64,000 nt of DNA from NCBI GenBank assembly GCA_938045585.1, contig CALIAU010000020.1, forward strand, positions 1 to 64,000. The letters run 5' to 3'. This document shows positions 1-9,700 of this stretch, piece after piece. Origin of the DNA: an uncultured Saprospiraceae bacterium (GTDB taxonomy: Bacteria > Bacteroidota > Bacteroidia > Chitinophagales > Saprospiraceae). Numbering within the stretch: position 1 is the stretch's first letter; each line of letters starts with the position of its first letter. The notes beneath the pieces are model-generated. The model made no database searches and was not told the origin of the DNA. It worked only from the letters and a program-made list of their open reading frames with translations. The position numbers and the translations under genes are program-made.

Positions 1-35
1 ACGCCTAAATTTCTACATGGTGCTTAATCAAAATG

Positions 36-101
36 GTAGTGGAGGACTAATTCGGTCCTTAAGCCTTTAGCTTGCGAGCGAACATAGTTCTCCTCCACTA
101 C
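36..101. repeat. Structured inverted repeat at the window start
   Basis: Two 11-nt arms, GTAGTGGAGGA at 36-46 and TCCTCCACTAC at 91-101, are perfectly complementary. Between them is a small hairpin (GCT-TGCG-AGC, 70-79). AGGAC at 43-47 can instead pair with GTCCT at 55-59, so two alternative folds compete for the same 5' arm. No coding frame explains it. It could be an untranslated RNA, the end of a gene lying to the left, or one more palindromic interspersed element. I do not recognise an RNA family. Confidence 0.4.
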
Positions 102-208
102 TTATATCAACATAAAAATGTGGATTCCACAAAAGAAAAAAAAAGCAAAAAAGAAAAGTATACATAATTATTATTGTTATGTGTGATAATCAATAACAAT
201 ACAATACT

Positions 209-298
209 AAAGGCAGCGAATGTGGAGCCTGCCTGACTGCGTATGCGGTCAGGTTTAGAAGGGAACGGCCCTGAAGTGGAACAGAAGGGAGACACCCA
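209..298 (-). repeat. Interspersed palindromic repeat, GGGTGT-type head
   Basis: Read on the minus strand it starts GGGTGTCTCCC (287-297). A GGGCCG motif and a GC-rich inverted repeat CCTGACCGC/GCGGTCAGG-like follow, then AGGCAGGCTCC and ATTCGCTGCC. The head and GCAGGCAGG part resemble the elements at 26318, 33714 and 44939, so I read it as one member of a dispersed non-coding family. The rest of positions 1-394 holds the inverted repeat at 36-101, AT-rich spacer, and the terminator at 308-347. Confidence 0.5.
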
Positions 299-307
299 AA
301 TACATCT

Positions 308-347
308 AAAAAAAGAATCTGCCCTCATCTGAAGACAAGGGCAGATT
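308..347 (-). terminator. Intrinsic terminator of the 395-3403 gene
   Basis: On the minus strand a perfect 10-bp stem (AATCTGCCCT at 347-338 pairing with AGGGCAGATT at 325-316) with a 12-nt loop is followed by a run of seven T. It lies about 50 nt after the stop codon of the T9SS protein gene, as expected of a rho-independent terminator. Confidence 0.8.
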
Positions 348-394
348 TGAAAACACTGTACAAGTTAGCTATATCAAAATCTTAATCTGTGCGT

Positions 395-3300
395 TTAGTG
401 GACCATAATTTTCCCCGCATACAATTTACCATCCTCTGCAACCAGTCGTATCATATACTGACCGGCGGCAAGTGGGTAAGGGGAAAGGTCGATTGCATTC
501 TCATTTAACTGTGTATGGATCACGCGTTGTCCTCTGATATTGTATAGGCTAAATTGGAATGATTGGGTATCCAGAGACATGAGTTCCAGGACTGTATTTT
601 TATTCGCAGGGTTCGGTGCTATCTGGATCGGAATATGCAAGCTATTTTCTATCTCTACTAAACTGCTTAATTCGTCTAAGAAATCAGTTCCAATTTTAAG
701 ATGCGTTGTATTCGTACGAATAGGATCATTAAAATCAAAATAGATATCTGCATTATTATTGATTTCAACATCATCTGCTAGATCAGGCATCATGTCTATG
801 GTAAAACTTACATAACCATGGGATTCTGGTTCGTTCTTAAGACTATCTACTAAGAGTATGTTTTCAAAAATAAAACGTACTGTACGGCCGTCTACCGCCA
901 TTCTATGTGTATGGCTAGAGCTGGTCATCCGCAGTGTGCTAAGATCTAGATATGGCGAGATAATATCTTCTACAATTACTTTAAATGCTGTGTCCGTTCC
1001 TGTATTCTGAAATCTAATTTTGTAATCCAAGTTTTGGTTATTCTTAATTAAGTCTTCCTCACCATAGCCATTTGGATATACATTTTTATCGTTAGGATCA
1101 AAGGATCCAATATTTTCTTGGCAATCTATATCTTGATATGGATAGTAGTCACCTAGGCTAAAGTTATTAAATGTACCTGTGCTAAAACTGCCGTCTTCAT
1201 TCACCCCACAATCTTCAATAGTAAACGTTGCTGCCTCTCCTAAAGGAAAATCTTCCCTCTGTTGTGCACCTATCCAATAGGTCGTTCCCTGCGCTGGCAA
1301 TGCTATATCCATAGAGCTGAGTGCATTTAGGACAAATTCTTCTTCTTGTATCATAACATCCTCTTCTACTACAATAAACAGTTGTGGCAGGATCATATTT
1401 TCATCAGAGGTATTACTGATGTTTACCCGCACAGAATCCCCGTCACAAAATCCATTTACTTCGATGACTGGGCCTGCATAATCTCCGAGAACTCTTCCAC
1501 AGGGGTCATTTGGAAATATCTCTGCAACGGCACAATGCGTTTCTCCTATCTCCGCTTCACAGGAAGCATTGGCTACAAAGCTAAGTGTTCCACAACCGAA
1601 ACCTAATGTGCCTAACTGAAATGTAATTGTCTGGCCATCAATAGTAAAATCGGGATGATTAGAACTTACAAATGTCAGGTTATCTTCTAGGTCTACAACA
1701 ATGTAAGCATCTGCCGCATCTGCTGTTCCATTGTTACAGTATTGTACTGTGTAGGTATTATCAAAACATCTTCTTACAAAGGGTGTTGAAATATTTACCT
1801 CCATAAAAGGACATAGCACATCTGCCTTCGCGATGAATTCTACAATTGCTTCTGAGTCCAAATCTGGCAATGAAACTGTTATGTCATTTTCACAATAGGA
1901 CCAAACTAAATTAAGAGGGCTTGCTGAAACTGTATATTCTCCTGGCACAACGAGTCTAGAATATTCTCCGTTTTCGTCAGTGCTTGTAAAAAAACTTTCG
2001 GTGCCGTCTGAGATTTCAATGATAATATTCTCCAGAGGATTCGGGTTGTTAGGCGTACAGATATATCCTTCATTATAGTGAACTGTTCCAGATATTATAG
2101 CGCCATCTGTAACTACATTGGTGGTGCCGGTATTAAAACACAACAAATTAAATGGTGGGCCAACCGCCTCTGGAAAAATAAGGTCGTCTGAGCCTATTAG
2201 CATGTCTGTTTCCCCTTCTCCTACTACACTAAATCGAAGCGTAAATAAGACGGTGTTATTTGAATAACTCACAGGTATATTATTGATAGAAAACCATGCA
2301 AAGCGTAGGTCTCCTGGAAGAAATTCATTTGTGCTGTTGTCTACTTCTAGTGCTCCGTTTATGGCACTGTCAAAACTTAAAATGTCACCATCATACAACA
2401 CAGCGAACTGGAGTGATAAGAGAGCACCTGCATTTAAAGCTGTCACTTCTACTTCAACAAAATCAATGCCTACATTTGTATTTACAAGATCTACATAGAT
2501 GGTATCTGTGCAGGTCTGATCCAATACACTAATTTGTCCAATGCAAGAAATGTTAGAGCTCAGGTCTGTAATCGTAAAATCAAATAATAGGTCATCAGCT
2601 GCGTTTAACGTCAATGCATTAATTCCTGTTGCTGTAAAGTCTGTATTATTTATACCAACTACCTCTATTTCTAAATCTCCACATGTTTGTGCATTGCCTG
2701 CTAGCAGCATAAATGGCGTAAGTGTAAAATTACCAGATACATCTGTAGAGATATTCACTAAATCATTGCAGACAATGGAACAACCATCAAATAAAGATAT
2801 TACTCCTGAGCATTCATTTCCTGTACTTGATTCTGTCAAAGTATACGTGTAACTATTATCATCAACAAGATTTAGTTCAATACTTTCATCGCTGCTTGTC
2901 AGGTTAAAATCTGTATTATTTTCTCCTGTTAACTCGATTGTAAAATCAGTACAATTTGCAGTTGAGAAAGAAACAAGGTCTGCTAAGATTACTTCTGCGG
3001 TACCTGAGCCATCTGTCAAAGCAAACGACTGAGATGAACATGAAAAACTACATCCACCGTCTCCTAAGACTAAAGTAAATCCGCTCCAACACAAATTCTC
3101 ATTATTGACATCTTCAAGTGTATAAGTATAGTCTGCACCATTTGCGATGTTCAAGGTGAAGACGGAATCTATTTCTATGGAACTCCCATTAGGCAAATCT
3201 AATACCATGGTTACTTCCTCACAGCTAGGATCTATCAAGCCTGTGATAAAATCATCCTCAAAAAGCTCTATTGTACCATCTGTTTCTGTTGAAATTATTA

Positions 3301-3403
3301 AATCTGGGCCAATACAACTTATAGGACATTGTGCATGTACTAGTTGGAAAGAACAAACAGCAAAAACAAAGATGAATGCTATTGTAGTTTTAAAATTTTT
3401 CAT
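395..3403 (-). CDS. Large secreted adhesin-like protein with T9SS type A sorting domain
   Basis: A 1002-residue exported surface protein. The start at 3403 gives a clean signal peptide (MKNFKTTIAFIFVF...LVHAQ); an upstream ATG would add 12 residues before it. The N-terminal third has repeated Cys-containing modules around residues 25-290. A cohesin-like beta-sandwich follows at roughly 290-440, then a carboxypeptidase-regulatory-like segment and an adhesin-type CARDB-like stretch. Residues about 767-915 match the DUF7619 block that often precedes sorting domains (SFDPNDKNVYP, IRFQNTGTDTAF, NADIYFDFNDPI). The last about 85 residues are a T9SS type A domain (IAPNPANKN, LYNIRGQ, AGQYMIRL). The ligand is unknown. 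The gene stands alone and ends in its own terminator. Secretion by T9SS is a confident inference; function in adhesion is only a guess. Confidence 0.85.
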   Translation of the reverse strand: MKNFKTTIAFIFVFAVCSFQLVHAQCPISCIGPDLIISTETDGTIELFEDDFITGLIDPSCEEVTMVLDLPNGSSIEIDSVFTLNIANGADYTYTLEDVNNENLCWSGFTLVLGDGGCSFSCSSQSFALTDGSGTAEVILADLVSFSTANCTDFTIELTGENNTDFNLTSSDESIELNLVDDNSYTYTLTESSTGNECSGVISLFDGCSIVCNDLVNISTDVSGNFTLTPFMLLAGNAQTCGDLEIEVVGINNTDFTATGINALTLNAADDLLFDFTITDLSSNISCIGQISVLDQTCTDTIYVDLVNTNVGIDFVEVEVTALNAGALLSLQFAVLYDGDILSFDSAINGALEVDNSTNEFLPGDLRFAWFSINNIPVSYSNNTVLFTLRFSVVGEGETDMLIGSDDLIFPEAVGPPFNLLCFNTGTTNVVTDGAIISGTVHYNEGYICTPNNPNPLENIIIEISDGTESFFTSTDENGEYSRLVVPGEYTVSASPLNLVWSYCENDITVSLPDLDSEAIVEFIAKADVLCPFMEVNISTPFVRRCFDNTYTVQYCNNGTADAADAYIVVDLEDNLTFVSSNHPDFTIDGQTITFQLGTLGFGCGTLSFVANASCEAEIGETHCAVAEIFPNDPCGRVLGDYAGPVIEVNGFCDGDSVRVNISNTSDENMILPQLFIVVEEDVMIQEEEFVLNALSSMDIALPAQGTTYWIGAQQREDFPLGEAATFTIEDCGVNEDGSFSTGTFNNFSLGDYYPYQDIDCQENIGSFDPNDKNVYPNGYGEEDLIKNNQNLDYKIRFQNTGTDTAFKVIVEDIISPYLDLSTLRMTSSSHTHRMAVDGRTVRFIFENILLVDSLKNEPESHGYVSFTIDMMPDLADDVEINNNADIYFDFNDPIRTNTTHLKIGTDFLDELSSLVEIENSLHIPIQIAPNPANKNTVLELMSLDTQSFQFSLYNIRGQRVIHTQLNENAIDLSPYPLAAGQYMIRLVAEDGKLYAGKIMVH

Positions 3404-3562
3404 AATTATTGGTTTGTATATGTCATCATATATGTTCACAATACAAAGATGACTCTAAAAACAGGCAAATAAAACAACATTATAAGCTAATTGTACAAAC
3501 AAAATGCTCAATAAGCACACATATATCTCTTATTATCAATCATTTACAATTATATTTGTACA

Positions 3563-4960
3563 ATGATAGAATCCCGTCTGTTTCAAGTACTTGATGTTTT
3601 AAGTGAACAACGCATACGTAAAATTGACCTCAGCCTCTCCATCCAAGAACCTGAGGATAGTCCACATCTCAAACTGTGGAACTTCATTAAAGATATGCTT
3701 ATTCACAAGTCTTCTCGTAATTCCAAGCAGCAAGCTTTCCGATACGTATACAAAGACCAAAACTATAAGGATCAAAAACTCAGATTACTTACGAGTCAGC
3801 TTTTTAAAAAGATTGAAAACATAATTGCAACACAAGAGATTGCAAAATCTTCCTTTGCAAAAAGCAGAGTACTTTTAAAGTTTTACAGAGAACAGGGCTT
3901 ACAAAAACATTATACTACCCAAGAGAAAAAAACAAGACTGAATTTTAATGGTAGCAAAGTCAAGGATGCCACTCAGTTGGATGAACAAATAGAATTCGAA
4001 TCTATTAGTTATGACTATCTACTAGAACAAAAAAGAAATCAAGATCTAAACCTACAGCGCATACTAGACCTAACCGATCTTGCATATTTTGCAAAAAAGC
4101 TAAAACACATTTGCAATGCCCTAGCACATGAATCTGTGTATCAAATTAAGTATGACTTAGGTTTTATTACACATATTGAAGATCATCTTACAGAGGAGCT
4201 CTTAGAAGAGCACCCTGCAGTTGCCCTGTATTATAGTTGCTACAAAATGTTGCAAAACCCTGAAGACAAAGCAATGTTTGAGAACTATATTTTAAACATA
4301 CACCGCTATGAACATTTTTTTAGTAATGAGGAAATTAGAAATATTTACCTCCTCGGTATAAACATCTGCATTAAACGACTGAATAAGGGGAACAAGGAGT
4401 TTGGCAAGATTGGAATTGACCTATATGAAAAGGGGCTCACTAAAAAGTACCTGCTAGTAAATAACAAGATAACAAGATACACGTATAGAAATATAGCAAT
4501 GATGGCTATTCGTATAGGTGATTTTGAATGGGCTGAAAATTTTACCGAACACTATAAAGAGTTTTTGCGTGCCTTGGACAAAACAAGTTCCTATCATTTT
4601 AATAAAGCACTTATATCGTATAATAAGGGTGAGCTAGACGCAGCACTTGATAATATAATAGAGGCCGACTTTAGTGATCACCTAATCAATCTTGCAGCAA
4701 AAACACTGCAGGCAAAGATCTATTATGAATTAAGACAGGTTGATCTACTCGATTCTCATCTGGATAGTATGGAAATGTATATTATCCGAAAAAAAGTATT
4801 GGGCTATTACAAGGAAAACTACAGAAATATAATTTCATATCTTAGAAAGATGCTCAGATTGCGCGACTTTGATACAGAAAAGAAAATAAGACTAAAAGAA
4901 AAGCTCGACAAAGAAAATGTTTTGACAGAGCGTTCTTGGTTTTTAAAGCAGCTTGTGTAG
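3563..4960 (+). CDS. Hypothetical alpha-helical protein, 465 residues
   Basis: I do not recognise a named family. The protein has no signal peptide or membrane segment, so it is probably cytoplasmic. It is rich in Leu, Lys, Glu and Tyr with helical periodicity throughout. The middle part, residues about 200-420, looks like TPR-type paired helices (ALYYSCYKMLQN, YRNIAMMAIRIGDFEWAENF, KALISYNKGELDAALDNI). This suggests a protein-protein interaction scaffold. It diverges from the large secreted protein at 395-3403 and is followed about 90 bases later by another secreted protein gene on the same strand. The start ATG at 3563 is the first in frame. Confidence 0.8.
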   Translation: MIESRLFQVLDVLSEQRIRKIDLSLSIQEPEDSPHLKLWNFIKDMLIHKSSRNSKQQAFRYVYKDQNYKDQKLRLLTSQLFKKIENIIATQEIAKSSFAKSRVLLKFYREQGLQKHYTTQEKKTRLNFNGSKVKDATQLDEQIEFESISYDYLLEQKRNQDLNLQRILDLTDLAYFAKKLKHICNALAHESVYQIKYDLGFITHIEDHLTEELLEEHPAVALYYSCYKMLQNPEDKAMFENYILNIHRYEHFFSNEEIRNIYLLGINICIKRLNKGNKEFGKIGIDLYEKGLTKKYLLVNNKITRYTYRNIAMMAIRIGDFEWAENFTEHYKEFLRALDKTSSYHFNKALISYNKGELDAALDNIIEADFSDHLINLAAKTLQAKIYYELRQVDLLDSHLDSMEMYIIRKKVLGYYKENYRNIISYLRKMLRLRDFDTEKKIRLKEKLDKENVLTERSWFLKQLV

Positions 4961-5051
4961 AGAAATACAGTTTGATTTGTGGAAGCAGCATATGTTATGA
5001 GTAAGGCATCTAAAGGTAAAGCAAAACGCATCAACCCACTAAAATTTATAC

Positions 5052-6584
5052 ATGAAGCACGTTTACATCTTTACTCTTTTCTTTTCTTTCTCCATATGTT
5101 CAAATTGCTATGGCCAATACTATAATTTCCCACATACGGGTTGGAAACAAAGCGTGGAATTCATAGAGGGAGACTATACAGGAAATTATACCTCTGAGGT
5201 ATTAGAGGCCAATATAGTTAAGGACACTCTCATACAAGAAAAGACGTATTACATACTCGAAAATCCATTTGGTGCTCGTTTTTTAAGAAGTGAGATGGGG
5301 AGGGTGTATATGTACGATAGCTTTAATCAAGAAGATGAACTCATCTTGGATTTTAGTTTAGAAATCGGTGACAAATATATTTTTGAAACCTTGGTTATTC
5401 CTGGAGGATGGATTACGGATTCTCTGTATGTTCTAGATAAGGATAAAATACTGGGCCCTGGGCAGGATTCTATCTATAGACTGACCTTATCGCGCGATCC
5501 TGATTTTCAGCTTGGAGGTGCAACATGGATTGAGGGTGTTGGTGATTGGGTAGGAGGATTGTTTTTTGATATTCCTATTAACAAGATGACCTTCGCGCAA
5601 CAACTCTGTTCATTGAATTCTGCAAATCAAACTATTTATACAACGGAATTTTTTGACTGTGGCTGCGACAAGCTCTATGGTGTAGATAATGATAGAGACG
5701 GATACAGAAACCACATTGGCAATCAGGTTCCCTTGGACATTATTGATGATATTTTTGGCAGTAATATTCCCATAAGCGCCAAGGCTTGTGACACCTTAGT
5801 ACTTAATTTTTTGGATGGCTCTTCTGTCATTGTTTTGAACGACACGGATGAGGTCTTACCAGATTCAACAACGAATGAGCAGTGGTTCTATTTTAATCTA
5901 CAAGATTATCAAGAACTCACAGTAACACATCAGTTTTCTGAGATTTTATATACACTGAGTATTTCTGAGTGTGATATGGAAGACTGTGATGATAATAATC
6001 CAAACATCAACTTTGGTCTTACAGAGATTCCCTATGATGGCATGGACAATGATTGCAACGCACTCACCTTAGATGATGATCTAGACAACGACGGTTTTCT
6101 TTTCGCAGACGATTGTGATGATAGTAACGCCAATGTAAATCCAGATCAGGTAGAGATTCCTTATGATGGATTGGACAATGATTGTGATATAAGTACACGT
6201 GAAGATGACTTAGACAACGATGGCTTCCTACTAGCAGACGATTGTGATGATAGTAATCCCAACATAAATCCAGATGCCGAAGAAATTGTTAACAATGACA
6301 TAGATGAGGATTGTGACGGTATGGATTTACTTTCTAGCAGCTATACGCTTGCTGAATCTACCATCTCTATTTTTCCAAATCCAGTTGGAGATGTACTCTA
6401 TATTAATATGGATGGGCATTTAGAATATCAAGCAACACTGTATTCCTTAAGCGGCCTAAGAATTTTCTCTGAAAGAGATGTGCAAACTGTTTCTACGCAC
6501 TCTATACCTAAAGGAATTTATCTTTTAGAAATTCAGGATCTTGACTCCAAGGCTCGGATAGTAGAAAAGCTTGTAAAGTATTAG
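5052..6584 (+). CDS. T9SS-secreted protein with MopE-type metal-binding repeats
   Basis: A 510-residue exported protein. A signal peptide covers residues 1-22 (cleavage after NCYGQ). The first about 200 residues have no recognised domain (Trp/Tyr-rich, beta-like). Residues about 308-428 carry three copies of a putative metal-binding motif of the MopE type, with the pattern DCDD-x-N-x-N-x-NP-x(4)-EI-x(5)-D-x-DC, linked by LDNDGFL-ADDC. These acidic loops look like calcium- or copper-binding loops. The C-terminal about 80 residues form a T9SS type A sorting domain (ISIFPNPVGDVLYI, LYSLSGLRIF, KGIYLLEI). The protein should reach the cell surface or medium; its substrate is not evident. Confidence 0.85.
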   Translation: MKHVYIFTLFFSFSICSNCYGQYYNFPHTGWKQSVEFIEGDYTGNYTSEVLEANIVKDTLIQEKTYYILENPFGARFLRSEMGRVYMYDSFNQEDELILDFSLEIGDKYIFETLVIPGGWITDSLYVLDKDKILGPGQDSIYRLTLSRDPDFQLGGATWIEGVGDWVGGLFFDIPINKMTFAQQLCSLNSANQTIYTTEFFDCGCDKLYGVDNDRDGYRNHIGNQVPLDIIDDIFGSNIPISAKACDTLVLNFLDGSSVIVLNDTDEVLPDSTTNEQWFYFNLQDYQELTVTHQFSEILYTLSISECDMEDCDDNNPNINFGLTEIPYDGMDNDCNALTLDDDLDNDGFLFADDCDDSNANVNPDQVEIPYDGLDNDCDISTREDDLDNDGFLLADDCDDSNPNINPDAEEIVNNDIDEDCDGMDLLSSSYTLAESTISIFPNPVGDVLYINMDGHLEYQATLYSLSGLRIFSERDVQTVSTHSIPKGIYLLEIQDLDSKARIVEKLVKY

Positions 6585-6747
6585 ACACATATAGCTTAAT
6601 AGAGTACGAATAGCTTTGTTTAGCAAGAGCCTGTTTGTTAAATCCCATAATAGGGTTTGATTTAAAATTTAGGGTTTACCACTAGGATATACGAATTAAA
6701 CGTATGTACCTTGAAGCGCACCTAACAATTTTAAACCACAATTCACT

Positions 6748-9700
6748 ATGGATTTCAAAAACACCTGTACCCTAACGGTCATGTTACTTATGCACCTGAT
6801 TTGTGGGCATAGCCAAAATTCAGTCAGCATTGCCTCAATGGATGCACATCCGACTTTCAACAATATAGGAATCCATATGAGTATTACTGGGGATGACAAC
6901 CTAGATAGTGAGCTTACAATCCTTTTTAAGGAACAATCACAGTCTGTGTACCAAGAGGGCGCAATGACTATGCGTGCATATCCTGGACTTGTAATAGACG
7001 GAAATAGCACGACAAGAAATTTTCATGCAGGTAGCGTTATGTATCTGGAACCTGGAACAAGCTATGATGTTCAACTGGTACTTACAGATCCGGATGGAGG
7101 TGGAAGTACCAGCGATATTGTTGTTAGCACTAAGAATATTCCTAATCCAAATCTATCCAATACACGATATGTTTCACCAGGCAACGGAGGAGGTTCAGGC
7201 ACCCTAGCTGATCCTTTTCTTGGACTACAAGATGCAGCAGATAATGCAGTAGCTGGTGATCACTTTATTGTTGGCCCAGGTATCTATGCGCCTTTTACTT
7301 TGCTGACTAGCGGGACAGAAGCAAACCCTATTAGTTTTATAAGTGAAACAGAACACGCCGCTACAATTGATGGTATCAATACTGCAGCTGGTATTATTAC
7401 CTTAGGAGAATTTGATGGCAGTATTGCACATGTGATCATTGATGGATTCAGAATTCAAAATGGGACGCGAGGCATAGATGCACAAAATTCTCAATTTATT
7501 ACTGTAAGAAATAACATAATAAAAGATGTGGATTATGCCTATGTGAATAGAAGAGAATTTGGTCTAGAAGCAGATCAATATATCACAAACAATTTTATGA
7601 TGGGAAGATCCCCATGGCCGGCAAATGGTATACCTGATGAACGCGCCATAGATTTACGCGGAACCAATAATGTTGTAAGTTTTAATACCATTATCAATTT
7701 TGCTGATGGTGTTTCTACGGACGGACCAGCCTACGAAACTTCGTATGGTATGGACATCCATAATAATGACATTATTAATATTGTGGATGATCACATAGAA
7801 GTAGATGGCACAATTTCTAACACCCGCATTTATGCGAATCGTTGCTTTAATGGACGGGCAGGTATAAGTGTTGCCCCAGTCTATGGAGGCCCAGTATACA
7901 TTCTTCGTAACATAATATTTAATACTGAAAATTCGGGTATAAAAATGAACAGGGGTCCCTCAGGCATCCTTGTTGCTCACAATACGATTGTTGCAGAAGA
8001 GAATGCTACAGAATCTCCGAATGGATGGCAAAACACCTTTTACCGAAATAATTTAATTCTTGCTTCACGCTATTGTTTTGAGTTTTTTGGAATCGTAGAT
8101 GATAGCATTGATGACTGGGATTATGGTGCCTACTATTCTACACGTGGTGGTATGACAGGAACAGAATGGTTTAAATGGAATAACATACGCTATGCAACGG
8201 TAACTGAATTAAATGCCAGTGGCATTATAGAACCAAACGCCATTGAAGTGGCCTTTGATGAGTTTGAAAATGCTGAATTACCAGAACCTTATCCTGTAGA
8301 ATATGGTACCGATGAACGCAGTTTTATGCCACTAGCAGGAGCAAGTGTAATTAACAGTGCAGAGAACTTAGTACATATCAATGATCCCTTTGTCACAGAT
8401 GGCCAAGCGGATAGAGGTGCTTTGGAGTTTGGGGAAGAAATACCGCAATATGGACATATATTTGAAAGTGGGACAGACCCCTGCCCAGTAATAAACGAGG
8501 TAAGCACGGTAAGCATTGATGCACATCCTACCTTTAATAATATTGGTATTCATTATACGATTCAAGGGGATGATAATCTCAATAGTAGTTTGACCATCTT
8601 CTATAAGGAGCAGTCTGCATCCAACTATGAAGAAGCAGCTATGACCATGCGTGCACATCCTGGATTAATCATTGATGGATCCAGCACCAATAATAACTTT
8701 CATGCAGGTAGTATTCTTAATTTAGAAGCTAATACTAGCTATGATGTACAAACTGTTTTAACTGATCCGGATGGCGGAAGCGTCATATCTGAAATTGTTG
8801 TTAGCACAAGAGCAATCCCAGAACCAAGCATGAATAATACCTACTATGTTTCGCCCGGAAGCGGTGGTGGGAACGGTACAGCTGGCAATCCTTTTTTAGG
8901 TCTACAAGAGGCGGCCGATAATGCAGCGCCAGGTGATCACTTTATTGTAGCCGCTGGTAACTATGAACCCTTCAATCTACTTACGAGTGGCACTGCAGAA
9001 AATCTAATAAGTTTTGAAAGTGCAGAACTGCATCAGGCAGTAATTGATGGCGCAAATACAAATGTGGGCATCGTTATTCTAGGTCAATTTGATGAGAACA
9101 TATCGCACGTCATTATTGATGGATTTACAATTCAAAATGGCGAACGAGGAATAGATGCGCAAAATTCTCAGTTTATAACAGCGCGTAATAATATTATTAA
9201 GGATGTAGAATACGGGTATGTAAACAGAAGAGATTTTGGTGTAGAGTCAGATCAATACATTACAAACAATCTGATAATTGGAAGAACCACCTGGCCTTCT
9301 TCAGGAATCCCAGGCGAACGAGGTATAGATCTTAGGGGCAATGCAAATGTTGTAAGTTTTAATACCATCAAGAACTTTGGAGATGGCGTCTCTACAGACG
9401 GGCCTCCTTATGAAAGTTCGTATGCAATGGATATACATAATAACGACATTATAAATATTGTCGATGATCATATTGAAGTGGATGGCACTATCTCTAATAC
9501 ACGTATTTATGAAAATAGATGTTTTAATGGGCGAGCAGGTGTAAGTGTTGCTCCAGTCTATGGAGGACCTGTATATATTTTGCGGAATGTTATTTTTAAT
9601 ATCGAAATCTCAGGTTTAAAATTGAATCGTGGACCTTCAGGAATTATTATTGCGCATAATACAATAGTGTCAGAAAGCAATGCCGTGGAGTCGCCTAATG

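Noticed and set aside
107-328. 73-codon minus-strand frame at the left edge
   Set aside because: It runs over the GGGTGT repeat and into the terminator, has no recognisable protein pattern and is low-complexity at its end.
4997-5125. Short plus-strand frame beginning MSKASKGKAKRINPLKF
   Set aside because: The basic start looks protein-like, but the frame overlaps the signal peptide of the 5052 gene and soon becomes an out-of-frame reading of it; no family recognised.
8368-8658. Antisense frames inside the beta-helix gene
   Set aside because: They lie opposite a clearly coding strand with strong family similarity and have no protein features of their own.
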